Origin: Anthopleura xanthogrammica | Lineage: Eukaryota > Cnidaria > Anthozoa > Actiniaria > Actiniidae | Reading direction: 5' to 3' | DNA length: 64,000 bases | Assembly: GCA_964019055.1 (NCBI GenBank) | Contig: OZ025210.1 | Coordinates: 6,343,547 to 6,407,546 of the forward strand | Shown: piece by piece, positions 61,601 to 64,000 of the stretch | Position numbering within the stretch: the stretch's first letter is position 1 | Layout: every line of letters begins with the position of its first letter | Notes under the pieces: model-generated | Told to the model about the DNA's origin: nothing | Databases searched by the model: none | What the model saw: the letters and a program-made list of their open reading frames with translations, nothing else | Position numbers and translations under genes: made by a program

Positions 61601-63882
61601 TCTTCACTTAAGTCTCCTGCAGCAAGCCTGTTGGCGAGCTTTTCTGCTAATTTTTTCATTCCTTGGGCTCGTTTTTGTTCCTACAAAATATCCCAGTCAA
61701 AATCATGATCTGAATGAATATTATAACAAATGATGCTAAGATTTTTTCTGTCGAGTCTTACCTGTTCTTTGACAACCTTGTGGATGGATGTTTCTTCTTC
61801 TCTACTCAATTGCTGCTCCAAGTGCATTCTTTCTTTATTCATTGTACGTAAGAACTCACTAACATCACTCGTACTGTGAATCTGCCATTGAGTGACGGGT
61901 GCTTCACTTGCTTGATATTGAGAGGGCACTGTTTGAGGTGTTCCAGTTTGTTGTTGTATAATCCCTGCTGCGGGTATACCAATGGTATATTGCTGGCCTA
62001 AAATAATTCCAATATATAGTTTTGTATCGATGAGAATTGTTTTCCGGTAGACAATTCTAATTGTTAGGGAAAGGGTACCGTAAACTTGTACAGGAAATAA
62101 GTAAAAATACAAACAACAACAACAATACAATTTTTCGCCCTGATGATGCACTAGAAGTGCGAAAGCTCGATAAATTATTAAAAAATCGTGGAAGAAACAA
62201 ACGTAAACAATAACAATACAATTGTTTTCCGGTAGACAATTCTAATTATTAGGGAAAGGGTACCGTAAACTTGTACAGGAAATAAGTAAACAATAAGTAA
62301 ACAACAACATCATCAAAACAAACAAAATCAAAACAAAAGAATGAGAACGACAGCAACGGCAAAGATAACAACAGAGCTGCAACAACAAAACAATCTGTTC
62401 TTTTCTTACCAAAGTTTCCCTTTTCTACACTTTCCAGAAGAGTCTGTAGACTGGCCATGAGATCATGTTCGCGAACCTGAGCCCCAGCAGTCATGCCTTT
62501 GTGTTTTGATTTGTCGGAAGAGGGTGCAGCCTGTTGGTGGGCTTCCTGTGTTACATCACCTTGTCCTTTTTTTCCACCGCCAGTACGTTCTTGCTCACGC
62601 GTGGCCTACAAAGGAGGATGGAATAATTCAGTCAAAAATGAAAGTAAATACAACAACAAAAGAATGAAAAAAGTTATTATCGTGGAATAGTATTCAAGAA
62701 ATGATACTTATTCGTTTGTTTCACGCTTCAGGGTCATTTGTAGAGGACCGAGACGTTTCGACTGCAAGCTGCTAGTCTTCATCAGGCGGTATATAAGAGA
62801 TGCACCATCCAGTCTACACCATCGCTTGATGAAGACTAGCAGCTTGCAGTCGAAACGTCGCGGTCCTCTACAATTGACCCTCAATCGCGAAACAAACGAA
62901 TAAATATCATATCTTTAACAACAATTTTTTTTTCCAATTGGCGGTGTTCCTTGATTTGATTATCAACTCAGGGTTAGCATCGTCTCAGCATCAGAATATT
63001 TAACAAATATCAACAGTAAAGTAAAGAATGCACAGCTTCAACGATACAAACACTTATTTTTTTTAATAGCCATTCCAAGGACTTTCATTTTAGCACAGGA
63101 ATATATTTAGCATAATTTAGGCTAACCCTGGGCAACAAAGAATACCAAACTATAATGAGGACTAAAATGTTTTGATAAATACTAATTTAAAAAAAAATCA
63201 AATCATTCTATATTTGTGTTATTTTAGACACGCTGCCTGAATCTCTTCTAAATGCGATGAAAGTAGTATTTTACTGCAACACTCTAACACCATAGCAACT
63301 TACTTTAATGAGCGCAGATACATCAAGGTTGTCGAGCATCCCCTTAAGCTTGTCTGTTTGTTGCATAATACGATCAAAGAATCCCTTCAGATCGGCCTGA
63401 TGTCTTGACAGTTGAGAGCTCATATGTAACGTCTGATCTTCAATCTTGTCATACAGTGTCCTCACATTAAAGTTTTCCAGCTCAAATTTGACATTGTGAC
63501 TTTCGTAAGATGGCGCTCCTTCAGCGACGCCACGTGGTCCAAGTTCTTCAGGATTGTCGTCTATTCCTGGAATAGGTACCACGGGAACAGGTGCCCCCAG
63601 GGCTTTGTATTTGGGCCTTAATGATGCTATTGGATACTTTCCAAAACTTCTTGGCCTCCAAATAAAAATAGCGATGACCAGCATAATCACACAGATGAAC
63701 ATGAAAGCCGTCATTCCATAAATCACCTTCCAATTTGGTTCTAGATTCTGGGGCTGTAGAAAAAAATGCAATCGATTGTTAGCACAATCTAAGATAGGCA
63801 AAGAGGAAATTCAGTTTGTTTCTCACTTACAGAGACAATTTCAGTCCGCCACATTGAATAATCTAGATCAAATTTAAAATAA
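52668..63882 (-). CDS. single-pass membrane protein with very long cytoplasmic coiled coil and a C-terminal globular domain; 5' end off window
   Basis: I cannot name the family. Exons: 63882-63831, 63753-63304, 62605-62410, 61997-61762, 61680-61441, 60887-60690, 60387-60184, 59661-59485, 59080-58955, 58653-58474, 57904-57677, 57263-57060, 56935-56855, 56690-56337, 56061-55899, 55800-55376, 55001-54746, 54344-53374, 53078-52668. The phase holds through all, giving 1716 residues to the stop. A membrane helix (about 27-49 of this part: MTAFMFICVIMLVIAIFIW followed by RPRS) puts the rest in the cytoplasm. About 300-1150 is Glu/Lys/Arg coiled coil with loosely repeated units (MANLRDKLRKRREEK, HANLRAKLAEKKKKK, LMKAKLAKKKKDRLKK). 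A proline run (PPPPPPT) precedes a ~320-residue globular region (exon 54344-53374), then a final coiled coil ending GQKKRAKK. The N-terminal, presumably extracellular, part lies beyond 64000. Confidence 0.86.
62695..62910. mobile_element. inverted-dimer hammerhead element in an intron
   Basis: Arms of about 80 bp: TTATTCGTTTGTTTC at left, mirrored by GAAACAAACGAATAA at right, each including one hammerhead-type unit. A ~40-bp spacer separates them. It lies in the intron between exons 63753-63304 and 62605-62410. I find no clear target duplication. Confidence 0.75.
62747..62790 (-). ncRNA. hammerhead ribozyme motif with canonical core
   Basis: Minus strand: ACCG (stem I), C, CTGATGA (canonical core), a 19-nt hairpin (GACT-A-GCA / TGC-AGTC, 7 pairs with one bulge), GAAA, CGTC, T, CGGT. 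ACCG and CGGT pair. All core positions fit a type I hammerhead with minimal stem III. The opposite arm (plus strand, about 62818-62865) has TTGATGA in place of CTGATGA and is probably inactive. Confidence 0.7.
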
Positions 63883-63915
63883 CTAAAGCGGATTGCCATG
63901 GCAACTTTGCCCAAA

Positions 63916-64000
63916 TAGACCCCTTGCAGCACGTTGGAATGCAGCTCTTTTGGAGGACAAAACAATAGGTTCCAATTCTCAGGAGATTGAAATTCTTTTT
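63916..64000. mobile_element. MITE family A, copy 6, cut by the window end
   Basis: TAGACCCCTTGCAGCACGTT, then the family A arm AGCTCTTTTGGAGGACAAAA and the central AGGTTCCAATTCTCAGGAG. The right half lies beyond the window. Confidence 0.85.

Overview
The window looks like nuclear DNA of an animal, most likely a cnidarian and probably an anthozoan (sea anemone or coral). Reasons: AT-rich intergenic DNA, many short exons at conserved animal intron positions, a metazoan beta-carbonic anhydrase, an intron-poor class A GPCR, and many short palindromic (MITE-like) elements plus hammerhead-ribozyme repeats of the Penelope/retrozyme kind. No species call is possible from sequence alone. I rebuilt gene models by hand: I located exons by homology or an open frame, set each edge at an AG/GT site, and checked that codon phase carries through every junction.

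Layout. (1) 299-6318, minus: 5' two-thirds of a GCK-III kinase (STK24/25/26 type); its 3' end lies off the left edge. (2) 8571-16650, minus: Maelstrom (MAEL), 11 exons, 571 aa, with an RG-rich low-complexity tail. (3) 16844-22416, plus: RRP1/Nop52, 14 exons, 584 aa, head-to-head with MAEL over a 193-bp shared promoter. (4) 23539-24803, minus: TEN1 of the CST telomere complex, two exons, 119 aa, tail-to-tail with RRP1. (5) 25351-27907, plus: beta-carbonic anhydrase, four exons, 248 aa, head-to-head with TEN1. (6) 29103-30104, minus: single-exon class A GPCR, 333 aa. (7) 30105-37837: gene-poor DNA with a 740-bp perfect (CTGT)n array, MITEs and hammerhead-bearing elements. (8) 37838-51361, plus: 19-exon gene for a secreted protein of 1045 aa with glycine-rich collagen-like segments, a long helical region with a hydrophobic glycine-rich hairpin, and a Cys-rich C-terminus; I do not recognise the family. 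Intron 1 holds 1.72 kb of perfect (ATCC)n and intron 3 holds (CTGCTA)n. (9) 52668-63882 and beyond, minus: 3' part of a gene for a single-pass membrane protein with about 1.67 kb of residues after the membrane segment, mostly charged coiled coil, then a globular domain.

The genes do not form a pathway. MAEL (piRNA/germline), RRP1 (60S ribosome assembly), TEN1 (telomere ends), the kinase and the carbonic anhydrase are housekeeping or conserved genes packed as divergent or convergent pairs. The parts most worth a second look are the hammerhead-ribozyme repeats (28.6, 33.2, 36.3 and 62.8 kb; the 33.2-kb copy is flanked by a 13-bp target duplication), the unclassified secreted protein at 37.8-51.4 kb, and the huge uninterrupted microsatellites around and inside it.
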